DNA from: an uncultured Cohaesibacter sp.
GTDB lineage: Bacteria > Pseudomonadota > Alphaproteobacteria > Rhizobiales > Cohaesibacteraceae
Length of the DNA stretch: 64,000 nucleotides
Reading direction: 5' to 3'
Assembly (NCBI RefSeq): GCF_963662805.1
Contig: NZ_OY759862.1
Span: 310,001 to 374,000 of the forward strand
Shown here: piece by piece, positions 26,599 through 34,575 of the stretch
How positions within the stretch are numbered: position 1 is the stretch's first letter
Layout of the letters: every line of letters begins with the position of its first letter
Made by a program: the position numbers and the translations under genes
Notes under the pieces: generated by a model
The model's database searches: none
Told to the model about the DNA's origin: nothing
The model's input: only the letters and a program-made list of their open reading frames with translations

Positions 26599-27918
26599 TT
26601 AGCGCTCCGGAGTGTGCCAGTCACTATCGATAGCTTTCCTCCGTGAGAGACGCAATGCAAGCCCTGCGGACACGCCAACACCGATTGCAACCGTCAGATC
26701 CACAAGAACTGTCAGGCTGAGGGTCAGAAGCAGCAGGATGAGGTCGCTGCGACGGCCGCGCCAATACTCGCCCCATTTGCGCACTTCACACATGTTCCAG
26801 GCCGTCAGCATCAAAAGGGCGGCAAGGGCGGGCATGGCGAGATGGCCAGCTAGGGGAGCGGCCACCAGCATGACCAGAAGGATCACAATAGCATGGACAA
26901 TGCCCGCAACCGGGGTCTTGCCCCCTGCCTTGATGTTCGTTGCTGTCCGGGCAATGGCGCCAGTCGCCGGCAGGCCGGTCATCAGGGCAGAAGCAATGTT
27001 GGCGGCTCCCTGTGCCAACAATTCGGCATTGGGTCTGTGATGGCCATTGATCATCCGGTCGGCAACCATCGCTGATAGAAGGGATTCCACCCCGGCCAGA
27101 AAGGCGATGATGAGGGCGGAGGGGAACAACTCGTTGATCCGTGAGATCGAGATGTCCGGCAGTTGTGGCATCGGTAGAGTGCTGGGCAACTCGCCAAAGC
27201 GTGAGCCGATTGTATCGACATCAAGCGAGAAGAACATCACCAGCGCCGATCCGGCGGCAATGGCGACCACGAGACCGGGAAAGCGCGGAAAGGCCCAGCG
27301 CAACAGAACGATCAGGACAAGAGTGAAAAGGGCAATCCCGACAGCCGAAAGGCTGGCGGTGTCACTGGCATGGAACAATGCCGGTATCTTGTCTATGAAA
27401 TCGGCTGGCTCGGAAGCCAGCTTCATCCCCATGAAATCCTTGATCTGGCTTGTGGCAATGATGATGCCGATGCCGATGGTGAAGCCGTTGACCACGGCGT
27501 CGGGGATGTAGCGGATCAGCCTGCCTACACGGAAATAACCGGCGACAAGCAGGATGATCCCCGCCATCAGACTGGCGAGCACCAGCCCGTCGTAGCCGTG
27601 AGTGCTGATCACGTCGAAGACCACGACGATGAAGGCCCCGGTCGGGCCGCCGATCTGGACGCGGCTGCCACCAAGCAATGAAATGAAAAAACCGCCAACG
27701 ATGGCGGTTACAAGTCCCTTTGCCGGGTCTGCCCCCGAAGCGATGGCAATGGCCAGACTGAGAGGCAAGGCAACCATGGCAACCGTTATGCCGGCAAGCA
27801 CATCGGAGTAAAACAGGCTGAGTGAATAGTCACGCGAGGTGAGAATGATCTTGGGCTGACGCATTGGGAGGCCGAAATGATAGAGAAGCCCATTGCTTAC
27901 GAGCTTTGCGTCCTTCAC
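26599..27918 (-). CDS. SulP-family inorganic anion transporter without STAS domain
   Basis: Multi-pass inner-membrane transporter for sulfate, bicarbonate or a similar anion. The SulP core is complete: SDVLAGITVAMVALPLSLAIAIASG, GGSRVQIGGPTGAFIVVVF, YIPDAVVNGFTIGIGIII, GVESLLSAMVADRMINGHHRPNAELLAQGAANIASALMTGLPATGAIARTATNI. The protein ends right after the last membrane helix, so the cytoplasmic STAS domain usual in SulP is missing. The start at 27918 is GTG; an ATG at 27864 is an alternative. It is followed directly by the NadR-like ATPase. Confidence 0.9.
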   Translation of the reverse strand: MKDAKLVSNGLLYHFGLPMRQPKIILTSRDYSLSLFYSDVLAGITVAMVALPLSLAIAIASGADPAKGLVTAIVGGFFISLLGGSRVQIGGPTGAFIVVVFDVISTHGYDGLVLASLMAGIILLVAGYFRVGRLIRYIPDAVVNGFTIGIGIIIATSQIKDFMGMKLASEPADFIDKIPALFHASDTASLSAVGIALFTLVLIVLLRWAFPRFPGLVVAIAAGSALVMFFSLDVDTIGSRFGELPSTLPMPQLPDISISRINELFPSALIIAFLAGVESLLSAMVADRMINGHHRPNAELLAQGAANIASALMTGLPATGAIARTATNIKAGGKTPVAGIVHAIVILLVMLVAAPLAGHLAMPALAALLMLTAWNMCEVRKWGEYWRGRRSDLILLLLTLSLTVLVDLTVAIGVGVSAGLALRLSRRKAIDSDWHTPER

Positions 27919-27972
27919 TCAAGCCCTGCCTTGGTCAAAGCTCCCATGCGCCAAACGGATATGCGGAAGCCC

Positions 27973-28491
27973 TCAGGCGAGCTGCCGGTCGTGTTCGTGC
28001 TCGGGATCCATGTGCAGATCACTTCCCGAAATCGACTTCTGGAAATGTACCCGCAGGACCAGATCCCGCCCGTGTGGTGGCAGAGCGCGATGGGTCTCCT
28101 CATAGCCTCTTTTCCGGTAATAGGCGACGAGGTCATCCATCACTTCCGGGGTGTGAAGGCGCACGAAGGGCAGGCCGCGTGACTCTGCGATCATCTCGAC
28201 TTCCTTCAGCAACTGGCTGCCAAGGCCCTTGCCCTGTTCCCCCTTGCGCACGGCGAGCGTGTCGACATAGAGACAGTTGCTTTCCTCGCGAAGAGCCACG
28301 GTCGCAAGGATGCGGTTGTCTTCTCGCAGAATGTAGAGATTGCGGTCCTCGAGCAGTTCGTCGAGATGGCCATAGGCATAGCTGGGAAGCCCGGAGCCGA
28401 GCCGGTCCGAGATATAGGCCATGGATTTTGAGCAGAGGGAGCGGATGTCCGACAGATGGTCGGCTTTTGCCAGGCGGAATGAAGGTGCCAT
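27973..28491 (-). CDS. GNAT-family N-acetyltransferase
   Basis: Acetyl-CoA-dependent acetyltransferase of unknown acceptor. GNAT features: the strand ILATVALREESNCLYVDTLAVR and the acetyl-CoA loop GEQGKGLGSQLLKEVEMIA, then VMDDLVAYYRKRGYEE. Length 172 residues. The C-terminal 30 residues after the domain are His/Asp-rich. An AGGACA site precedes the ATG. It is just upstream of the SulP gene on the same strand. Confidence 0.87.
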   Translation of the reverse strand: MAPSFRLAKADHLSDIRSLCSKSMAYISDRLGSGLPSYAYGHLDELLEDRNLYILREDNRILATVALREESNCLYVDTLAVRKGEQGKGLGSQLLKEVEMIAESRGLPFVRLHTPEVMDDLVAYYRKRGYEETHRALPPHGRDLVLRVHFQKSISGSDLHMDPEHEHDRQLA

Positions 28492-28704
28492 GATCTTGTC
28501 CTGTCTTGCCGGTCTCCTGCATACCTGTGTGCCACATCCTGATGCCGTTGCATCGCGTCGTGACGGAGACCGCTATTGTCTTGGCTGTTTGGTTCACCTG
28601 CGGTTATGCCGCTATTTCAATGACAGGAATATGACAGAGCCGCGCGCTATCCGGATGTGAATGGCGCACGGCTCAAAAATCTGCAAAAGGGATGCGGCTT
28701 GCGG

Positions 28705-30291
28705 CTATTTCGGCAGGGTGATGGTCGCTTCCAGACCACCTTCCGGCCGGTTGGTAAGGATGACATCGCCGCCGTGGCTGCGGATGATTGTCCGCGTGAT
28801 GGAGAGGCCGAGACCGACCCCGCCTGTCTCCATGTTCCGCGATCCTTCGACCCGGAAGAAGGGTGAGAAGACTTCCTCGAGTTTGTTCTCAGGAATGCCC
28901 GGGCCGGTGTCACTGACCGTGATCCTGATGCTTTGTGAGGTCTTCGACAGCGAGATCGAAGCATCCCCGGCGTAACGAAGCGCATTTTCGATCAGATTGC
29001 ACAGGGCCCGTTTGAGACTGACCTGACGGCACGGATAGACGAGACTGTCCGGCCCCTGATAGGTGACGGCCTTGCCGAGATCCTGATAATCCTCCTCGAG
29101 CGAGGAGAGCATTGCCGAGAGATCGACCTCGCGGGTTTCCTCATTCGTGGCGTCTTCCCGGGTGAAGGCCAGAACCGCATTGGTCATTGCCTGCATCTCG
29201 TCGAGCGTTGCGAGGATTTTCTCGCGCATTTCCTCGTCGTCTATAAATTCAGCTCTCAGCCGCATCGTGGTGATGGGCGTGCGCAGGTCATGACTGACCG
29301 CAGCGAGCATCCGCGTGCGATCCTGCACGAAGCGCATCAGACGTTCCTGCATCGCGTTAAAGGCAGAAATGGTGTTGCGGATCTCTTTCGGTCCCGCCTC
29401 CTTGAGTGGTTCGATGGTCTCGCCCCGGCCGAGCTTACGCGAAGCCCGCTCCAGATCCCGCAAGGGAGCCGTGAGGCGACGGACGGTGAAGATCACGACC
29501 AGCAGGATCAAGAGGGCTGTCATGCCAAGCGAAATCAGGAACGGACGCCCCCATTTGTCAGGAGGCGCGGGCACGCCCGTGCGTACCTGCAGCCACTTGC
29601 CATTGTCGAGCGGAATGGCAATCGTCATGTCCAGTTCTTCGAGCTTGGGGCGACGGAACCTGTGTCGCATCCGGTCTCCGTCACCATTCTCGTCGCTCCA
29701 GCGCCGCCCCCATCCCTTGCGGTTGTCGTCATTGCCCTCACGGGCCTCGGGAGTGAGCGCACGAGGGCCGTTGGCTGACGGATCAGATGCCGGGCGAGGC
29801 GTTTGCTGTGCCCGGTTTTCGTCGTTGTCACGGCTGGGCCTGCGACCGCCCCAGAAGAGATTCTCGTCGATCTGGCTGATGCGAACCGAGCCTTCTTCCA
29901 GGCCCGCGCGGCTTTCAAGTTTGCTCGTCAACATGGCAGACAATGTGCCCGGCTGGGGCAACTGCAGCGTGGTGTTGTCGCGGATCGTATAGAGCACGTC
30001 CTGACCTTCAGCCGCCCGGATGACACGCTCGTGGACGGATGCATCGGTTTCATTGAGCAGGCGCACGACCGAAGCCGTCCGGTCCAGCACCTGACCGCGA
30101 TAGGTGGCAACCGCAATGTAGGATCGTTCGCTGGCAAAGATCAGAATGGTGATCAACTGGGCAATGACAAGCGCGATCAACAGGGCAGCAACCAGTTGGC
30201 CGGCAAGCGAAGAAGGCCAGAGCCTCAATCGTTTCCACCAGGGTCTTGTCTCGGTCGCTTTTTCGTCGTGGGTCTGTGAACTGGACGTCAT
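28705..30291 (-). CDS. EnvZ-type sensor histidine kinase with acidic periplasmic domain
   Basis: Membrane sensor paired with the adjacent OmpR-type regulator. One membrane helix (about residues 33-55), a long periplasmic part, a second helix (about 243-268), HAMP, HisKA with AAVSHDLRTPITTMRLRAEFI (phospho-acceptor His), and HATPase with NLIENALRYA, DTGPGIPENKLEEVFSPFFR and GGVGLGLSI. The periplasmic part includes a stretch very rich in Asp, Asn and Arg (SRDNDENRAQQ to WSDENGDGDRMRHR), a possible cation-binding loop. The start leaves one base after the regulator stop and has GGGAGACGAC upstream. It is divergent from two EF-hand genes, so a cation signal is plausible but inferred. Confidence 0.92.
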   Translation of the reverse strand: MTSSSQTHDEKATETRPWWKRLRLWPSSLAGQLVAALLIALVIAQLITILIFASERSYIAVATYRGQVLDRTASVVRLLNETDASVHERVIRAAEGQDVLYTIRDNTTLQLPQPGTLSAMLTSKLESRAGLEEGSVRISQIDENLFWGGRRPSRDNDENRAQQTPRPASDPSANGPRALTPEAREGNDDNRKGWGRRWSDENGDGDRMRHRFRRPKLEELDMTIAIPLDNGKWLQVRTGVPAPPDKWGRPFLISLGMTALLILLVVIFTVRRLTAPLRDLERASRKLGRGETIEPLKEAGPKEIRNTISAFNAMQERLMRFVQDRTRMLAAVSHDLRTPITTMRLRAEFIDDEEMREKILATLDEMQAMTNAVLAFTREDATNEETREVDLSAMLSSLEEDYQDLGKAVTYQGPDSLVYPCRQVSLKRALCNLIENALRYAGDASISLSKTSQSIRITVSDTGPGIPENKLEEVFSPFFRVEGSRNMETGGVGLGLSITRTIIRSHGGDVILTNRPEGGLEATITLPK

Positions 30292-30292
30292 G

Positions 30293-31060
30293 TCAGAGGT
30301 CGTCTCCCGGATCAGAGACATCGAGATCGCTGGCCGACACCTTGCCTGTCACCTTTCCGGTGAAGACATAGCCGCCGCCGCGCACCGTCTTAATCAGTTT
30401 CGGGATCTTGGGGTCATCCTCGATCTTCTTGCGCAATCTGGAGACCTGATTGTCAATGGAGCGGTCGAAGATCTGCGCGGTCCGGCCCGACGTGAGGTCG
30501 AGCAACTGGTCCCGTGACAGCACCATCGTCGGGCGCTTGAGGAAGGTGACCAGCAGGCGATAGTCCGCCGCGCTGAGAGGCACCGTGACGCCCTTGGGGC
30601 TCAGAAGCTCGCGCTGATGCACATGCAATTCCCAGTCATCAAACCGCAACACGTCCGGCTCGTCCCGCTTCTGGGCTTCAGGCGGCAGGGACTGGCTGCG
30701 GCGCAACACCGATTTGATGCGCGCCAGCAACTCGCGCGGATTGAACGGTTTGGTCAGATAGTCATCGGCGCCGATCTCTAGACCGACGATGCGGTCCGTC
30801 TCCTCACCAAGCGCAGTCAGCAGGATGACGGGGATATTCTCATTCTCCCGCACATGGCGGCAGAGCGTCAGCCCATCCTCGCCGGGCATCATGACATCAA
30901 GTACGATGAGGTCGATTGCTGCCGTCTTGAGCACCTGACGCATCTTGACGCCGCCGTCGGCGTGGGTGACGCGGAAACCATTCTTGGAAAGATATTTGGA
31001 CAGGAGTTCGCGAATATCTTGATGATCATCCACCACCAGAATATGTGCCGACTGTTCCAT
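30293..31060 (-). CDS. OmpR-family response regulator
   Basis: DNA-binding response regulator. Receiver domain with ILVVDDHQDIRELLSKYL, the phospho-acceptor LIVLDVMMPGEDGL and LTKPFNPREL; then an OmpR winged helix with LSAADYRLLVTFLKRPTMVLSRDQLLDL and VSRLRKKIEDDPKIPKLIKTVRGGGYVF. I start at the ATG with GAGAGGAAAA upstream (255 residues); upstream in-frame codons are not receiver-like. It is first in an operon with the histidine kinase. Confidence 0.95.
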   Translation of the reverse strand: MEQSAHILVVDDHQDIRELLSKYLSKNGFRVTHADGGVKMRQVLKTAAIDLIVLDVMMPGEDGLTLCRHVRENENIPVILLTALGEETDRIVGLEIGADDYLTKPFNPRELLARIKSVLRRSQSLPPEAQKRDEPDVLRFDDWELHVHQRELLSPKGVTVPLSAADYRLLVTFLKRPTMVLSRDQLLDLTSGRTAQIFDRSIDNQVSRLRKKIEDDPKIPKLIKTVRGGGYVFTGKVTGKVSASDLDVSDPGDDL

Positions 31061-31328
31061 TTTTCCTCTCTCCAATTCTTTGCATGAACAAGCTTGGCTG
31101 TTCATCATCCCCAATTGCGGGCTCACCTATTGTGTCTCTTCCTTCAGATAACACAAAAACAGCGGCAACCAAGCCAGAATAGCGCGGTTTTTCAGGCAAA
31201 AATGCGGGAAATTGTATCTCTGTGTAACAGGGTCTGGAGGCGATACAGAGTGCGACAAAAACGCCGTTTTTGGAGATAGATCAGCGACAATTGCACCCTA
31301 TCTTCAGCTCATCGGCAGACGGACGAGC
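31061..31328. other. Divergent control region between the two-component operon and the EF-hand genes
   Basis: About 270 bases upstream of the regulator on one side and the EF-hand genes on the other. It should carry promoters for both. I cannot define an operator with confidence. Confidence 0.45.
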
Positions 31329-31427
31329 ATGAGCCTCAAGCGTCTGATCGAGGAGCAAACCGGCCCCAGACAGTCACATGAGGCCATCGAACTGACCCAT
31401 GCGGCCCTGAGGGCCCGACGCCAATGA
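31329..31427 (+). CDS. Possible 32-residue small protein upstream of the EF-hand gene
   Basis: ATG at 31329 with a GGACGAG sequence upstream gives a basic, helical peptide (MSLKRLIEEQTGPRQSHEAI, then ELTHAALRARRQ). It ends 34 bases before the first EF-hand gene. It has no hydrophobic segment. It could be a translated leader or a chance frame. Confidence 0.3.
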   Translation: MSLKRLIEEQTGPRQSHEAIELTHAALRARRQ

Positions 31428-31461
31428 GAAATTGGCACATTGATATTAGAGGAATGAAGAG

Positions 31462-32088
31462 ATGAAAAACCTTAGCAAATTCGCACTTGCCGTTGCCCTG
31501 ATCGGTGGCGTGTCCGCAACCGCACTGACCGTTGACACGGCTTCTGCACGTGGCTTCGAGCAGGGTCCGAAAATGGGCCATGGCTTCATGGGAAAAGGCA
31601 TGATGGGCCCGGGTGGCGGCGGATTGTTCAAGGCACTTGATGCTGACAAGGACGGCACTCTGACCAAGGAGGAACTGACCAGCGGGCTGGAAGCCAAGAT
31701 CAAGGACAACGACGTCGACGGTGACAATGCAATCACCCTCGAGGAATTCAAAACCGAATGGCAGAAAATCACCCAGCAGGCCATGGTCCGCGCCTTCCAG
31801 CGCATGGATCGTGATGGCAGCGGCAAGGTGACCCTCGAGGAAATCAACGAACCTGCGACCATGATGTTTGAACGCATGGACCGCAACAATGACGGCAAGA
31901 TCGACAAGACCGATCGCCCAAGCCGCAAGTTCATGGGAAAACGTGGTGGACCGGATGGCAACTTCGGCCCGGGCAAAGGCTACAGGCATCACGGTCAGTT
32001 CCAGCAGCAGGGTTGGTTCCAGAAAGGCAACTTCAACCAGCAGGCACCGCAAGCGCCTCAGGCTCCCGAGGCACCTGAGGCTCAGTAA
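31462..32088 (+). CDS. Exported EF-hand protein
   Basis: Periplasmic or secreted protein with a Sec signal (MKNLSKFALAVALIGGVSA, cleavage about TASA). Four EF-hand-like loops are readable: LDADKDGTLTKEEL, NDVDGDNAITLEEF, MDRDGSGKVTLEEI and MDRNNDGKIDKTD, each with the expected Asp/Asn and Glu ligands. The C-terminal 50 residues are Gly-, His-, Gln- and Ala/Pro-rich (ending APQAPQAPEAPEA). Probably a calcium buffer or sensor. It is a paralogue of the next gene and divergent from the two-component system. GAGGAATGAAGAG lies before the ATG. Confidence 0.88.
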   Translation: MKNLSKFALAVALIGGVSATALTVDTASARGFEQGPKMGHGFMGKGMMGPGGGGLFKALDADKDGTLTKEELTSGLEAKIKDNDVDGDNAITLEEFKTEWQKITQQAMVRAFQRMDRDGSGKVTLEEINEPATMMFERMDRNNDGKIDKTDRPSRKFMGKRGGPDGNFGPGKGYRHHGQFQQQGWFQKGNFNQQAPQAPQAPEAPEAQ

Positions 32089-32118
32089 TCGCCCTTGTGG
32101 CATACACGTTATGATTTC

Positions 32119-32161
32119 AAACCCTCGTCATCTTTGATCGGATGGCGGGGGTTTGTTTTTC
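32119..32161 (+). terminator. Rho-independent terminator of the first EF-hand gene
   Basis: Stem AAACCCTCG.CATC/GATG.CGGGGGTTT (one mismatch) followed by GTTTTTC, 30 bases after the stop. Confidence 0.75.
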
Positions 32162-32471
32162 AGGATGTGAGAGCTTTGGAAATGGGTGGAAATATATGAA
32201 ATATAAGAGAAATATTCTAACCCATGGAGATTTGTAACGAAGTGTATCAAGATAGATATTTGATACAAAAAAAGACAAAGACGCACTTTCGGTACAAATT
32301 TTGACGACATTCTTCTCCTATAGATTGAGCATCAAAGGATCGAAGCGTCTTCATTGACGCTTCAGATGCACAAGTCGGCGGCGTCGGTATGGATGCCAAA
32401 CCTGGCATCTGAGAAAACTCATTTCAAATTCGGTCTGTGGATGCAGGCACGAAGACGAAAGGAAAATAGGT
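32162..32471. other. Intergenic region between the two EF-hand genes
   Basis: About 310 bases, AT-rich up to 32,330. It must hold the promoter of the second EF-hand gene. A GAAAGGAAAATAGGT sequence forms its ribosome-binding region. No gene is supported. Confidence 0.5.
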
Positions 32472-33491
32472 ATGAAACAGGCTTCCAGACTAGCAGCGGC
32501 TGTCGCGATGGTGGCGGGGCTGACTGCAACCGCAGCAACGGTGAACACCGCCGCTGCATGGGGATGGGACAACGCCCGCCCGGGTGGTTGGCAGGGCTCT
32601 ATGGGGTTGAATATACCCGGCATGGGGATGCTTCCACAGGCGCGTGGCCCGATGCAAATGATGAAGCAGTTTGATACGGACGGTGACGGTGTTCTCAGCA
32701 AGGAAGAACTCGAAGCCGGTATCGACAAGAAGATCACGGACAATGACACTGATGGGGATCAGGCCGTATCGCTCGAAGAATTCAAGGCCGAGTGGCTGCG
32801 CATGACGCAGGACCGCATGGTCCGTACCTTCCAGTTTCTGGATCGTGACGGCAGTGGAACCATCACCCCTGACGAGCTGAAAGATCAGGGCGAGTTCATG
32901 TTTGATCGCATGGATCGCAACGGCGATGGCAAGATCGATCCCGCCGATCGCCCATCCCGCAAGGGCGACAGGTTTGGCAAGGATCGCCCCGGCATGAGGG
33001 ATATGGATCGTCCGGGTCGTCCATCCAATCGCGGTAAGCCTCACGGGATGGAAAGACATCACATGGGCCCGAACATGGGTCCGAACATGGGTCCGAACAT
33101 GGGGCCGCATATGGGCCGTCCGCCTATGGGCCCTCAAAAGGGCCCGCATATGGGGCCGAACATGGGTCCACAAATGGGTCCGAACAACGGCCCGAACAGC
33201 GGAATGGGTGGACCTGGCCAGCATCACATGAACCGGCCGGGAATGGGTCCCATGCCATTCAACGGCTGCATGCAGCCCAGACCTGATATGAGACCCGGAA
33301 TGAAACCGGGGATGATGCCCGGCATGGGGCAGGACATGAAACCGGGTATGCGCCCGGAAATGAACATGATGCAGCAGCCGCCAGAAGCCCAGGATCAAAT
33401 GCCCGACGGGGCAACGCCGCCACCTGCACCCGAACAAGAGGAACTTGCTCCGGATGCTCCGGAACCGGGTGAAGGCAACGAAGCGCTATAG
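32472..33491 (+). CDS. Exported EF-hand protein with Met-Gly-Pro repeat tail
   Basis: Paralogue of the upstream EF-hand gene with the same signal-peptide type and four EF-hand-like loops (FDTDGDGVLSKEEL, NDTDGDQAVSLEEF, LDRDGSGTITPDEL, MDRNGDGKIDPAD) in residues about 70-160. It then extends into about 130 residues of low-complexity sequence built on Met-Gly-Pro-Asn/His/Gln units, followed by Arg-Pro-Gly-Met-Lys-Pro-Gly-Met units and an acidic Pro/Glu/Ala end. The many methionines and histidines could bind copper or another metal, or form a disordered or self-associating tail; this is inference. The tail is encoded by imperfect 12-base repeats and so may vary in length. Confidence 0.86.
   Translation: MKQASRLAAAVAMVAGLTATAATVNTAAAWGWDNARPGGWQGSMGLNIPGMGMLPQARGPMQMMKQFDTDGDGVLSKEELEAGIDKKITDNDTDGDQAVSLEEFKAEWLRMTQDRMVRTFQFLDRDGSGTITPDELKDQGEFMFDRMDRNGDGKIDPADRPSRKGDRFGKDRPGMRDMDRPGRPSNRGKPHGMERHHMGPNMGPNMGPNMGPHMGRPPMGPQKGPHMGPNMGPQMGPNNGPNSGMGGPGQHHMNRPGMGPMPFNGCMQPRPDMRPGMKPGMMPGMGQDMKPGMRPEMNMMQQPPEAQDQMPDGATPPPAPEQEELAPDAPEPGEGNEAL
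33061..33210 (+). repeat. In-frame 12-base repeats coding Met-Gly-Pro-Xaa units
   Basis: At least seven imperfect units of ATGGGxCCxAAC type, coding MGPN, MGPH or MGPQ, with three near-identical ones at 33064-33105. A looser RPGMKPGM array follows at 33285-33360. Confidence 0.85.
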
Positions 33492-33552
33492 ATATAAATC
33501 TGATAAAAAAACCAGCAACTTGCTCGCCCATCGTGAGCCGTGACGCGAGCAG

Positions 33553-33590
33553 CCCGCCTTTGGATCCTTGGACCCAAAGGCGGGTTTTTC
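33553..33590 (+). terminator. Rho-independent terminator of the second EF-hand gene
   Basis: Perfect stem CCCGCCTTTGG/CCAAAGGCGGG with a ten-base loop, followed by TTTTTC. Confidence 0.85.
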
Positions 33591-33627
33591 ATTGCAACAA
33601 CGGATCTGTCTGCGCAACGGGCGTGCG

Positions 33628-34116
33628 TCAGTCCTTGCGAGCGTCGAGCCTATAGCAATATTCCCAGGTGTCGGACGCGTCACCCAGAAAGCGAACCACC
33701 GGAACACGTTCGAAACCGATCTTCTCATAGAAGGCATGGCCTTCCGCGAATTTCGTGTCTGTCCAGAGGCGGATGGAGTCCCCGCCGCGCTCGTCGATCA
33801 GGTCGAGCGCAAGGTTGAACATGGACCACGCGAGGCCTTGCCCGCGAGCATTCTTGGCGACATAGACCTTGAACAGCTCAAACAGGCCCTCGACAGTCGT
33901 CTCGCCAACCCCGAGGCATCCCACGATTTCGCCTGCTTCCTCAGCCACCCACATCTCGCCACCCATCGCCGCGTAGTAGCTCTGGGGATGAGCAAGCTCG
34001 GGAAATTCATCCTCGACGAAGAGGCAATTGTCATAATCGGCAAAGATGCCGGCAATCAGCGTCTTGATCGCCGGGCCATCATCGTCTTTTGCTGGTCTGA
34101 TGAGTGAGTAGCTCAT
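33628..34116 (-). CDS. GNAT-family N-acetyltransferase
   Basis: Acetyltransferase of unknown acceptor, 162 residues. It begins YSLIRPAKDDDGPAIKTLIAGIFADYDN, then GGEMWVAEEAGEIVGCLGVG, the acetyl-CoA site LFKVYVAKNARGQGLAWSMFNLAL, and LWTDTKFAEGHAFYEKIGFERV. It follows the small 34127-34393 gene by 10 bases, so both are probably cotranscribed. Confidence 0.88.
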   Translation of the reverse strand: MSYSLIRPAKDDDGPAIKTLIAGIFADYDNCLFVEDEFPELAHPQSYYAAMGGEMWVAEEAGEIVGCLGVGETTVEGLFELFKVYVAKNARGQGLAWSMFNLALDLIDERGGDSIRLWTDTKFAEGHAFYEKIGFERVPVVRFLGDASDTWEYCYRLDARKD

Positions 34117-34126
34117 GATCTGTTGC

Positions 34127-34393
34127 CTAGCGATAGATGGCGACGCCGATTCCGTCGCGGCGGGCCTTGCCTACGATCTCCGCCATGGCGGGATCCTTCA
34201 GCTCTCCGGTGATACGCAGATGCCCGATGATCGAAATGAACTCGTAACCTGATGCCTTCATAAAAGCCGTCGCGTGTTCGTTGGCCTCGGTTGCACTCTT
34301 GCACTCCACTGCGGCCATGAAATTGCGGCGCTGTGGTTTGGTCTGCGGCGGTTTGGGGGGCTCACTTGCCCGTCCCCGAACAATCAGGATCAT
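34127..34393 (-). CDS. Small conserved-looking protein of unknown function
   Basis: An 88-residue protein with a basic, Pro-rich N-terminus (SEPPKPPQTKPQRR) and a compact folded part AAVECKSATEANEHATAF, YEFISIIGHLRITGELKDPAMAEIVGKARRDGIGVAIYR, which looks like an alpha/beta fold. An AGAGGTAG site lies before the ATG. It is upstream of the GNAT gene on the same strand with a 10-base gap. I do not recognise the family. Confidence 0.65.
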   Translation of the reverse strand: MILIVRGRASEPPKPPQTKPQRRNFMAAVECKSATEANEHATAFMKASGYEFISIIGHLRITGELKDPAMAEIVGKARRDGIGVAIYR

Positions 34394-34524
34394 GTTTCTA
34401 CCTCTTCTGGAAACGTCTGTCGTCCAGTCATACTCAGCCTGTCATACTGAGCCGAAAGGCATCTGTCGAGAGAAGATCGTTGCAAGATCCACGCAAAGGG
34501 TCGGCGCGCAGGCTTTCGCAAGGG

Positions 34525-34561
34525 AAAAGCCCCGTCCGTCAAGGGTCCGTCTCGAACGGGG
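34525..34561 (-). terminator. Probable terminator of the sigma-54 activator gene
   Basis: CCCCGT(CCG)...(T)ACGGGG arms (34530-34561) followed on the minus strand by CTTTTCCC, 15 bases after the stop. Imperfect inner stem. Confidence 0.5.
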
Positions 34562-34575
34562 AACAGGCGGCCTGA

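Noticed and set aside
28637..28674. GAGCCGxGCGC/GCGCxCGGCTC hairpin as a terminator of the histidine kinase gene
   Set aside because: No T run follows on the minus strand; the run of T precedes the hairpin.
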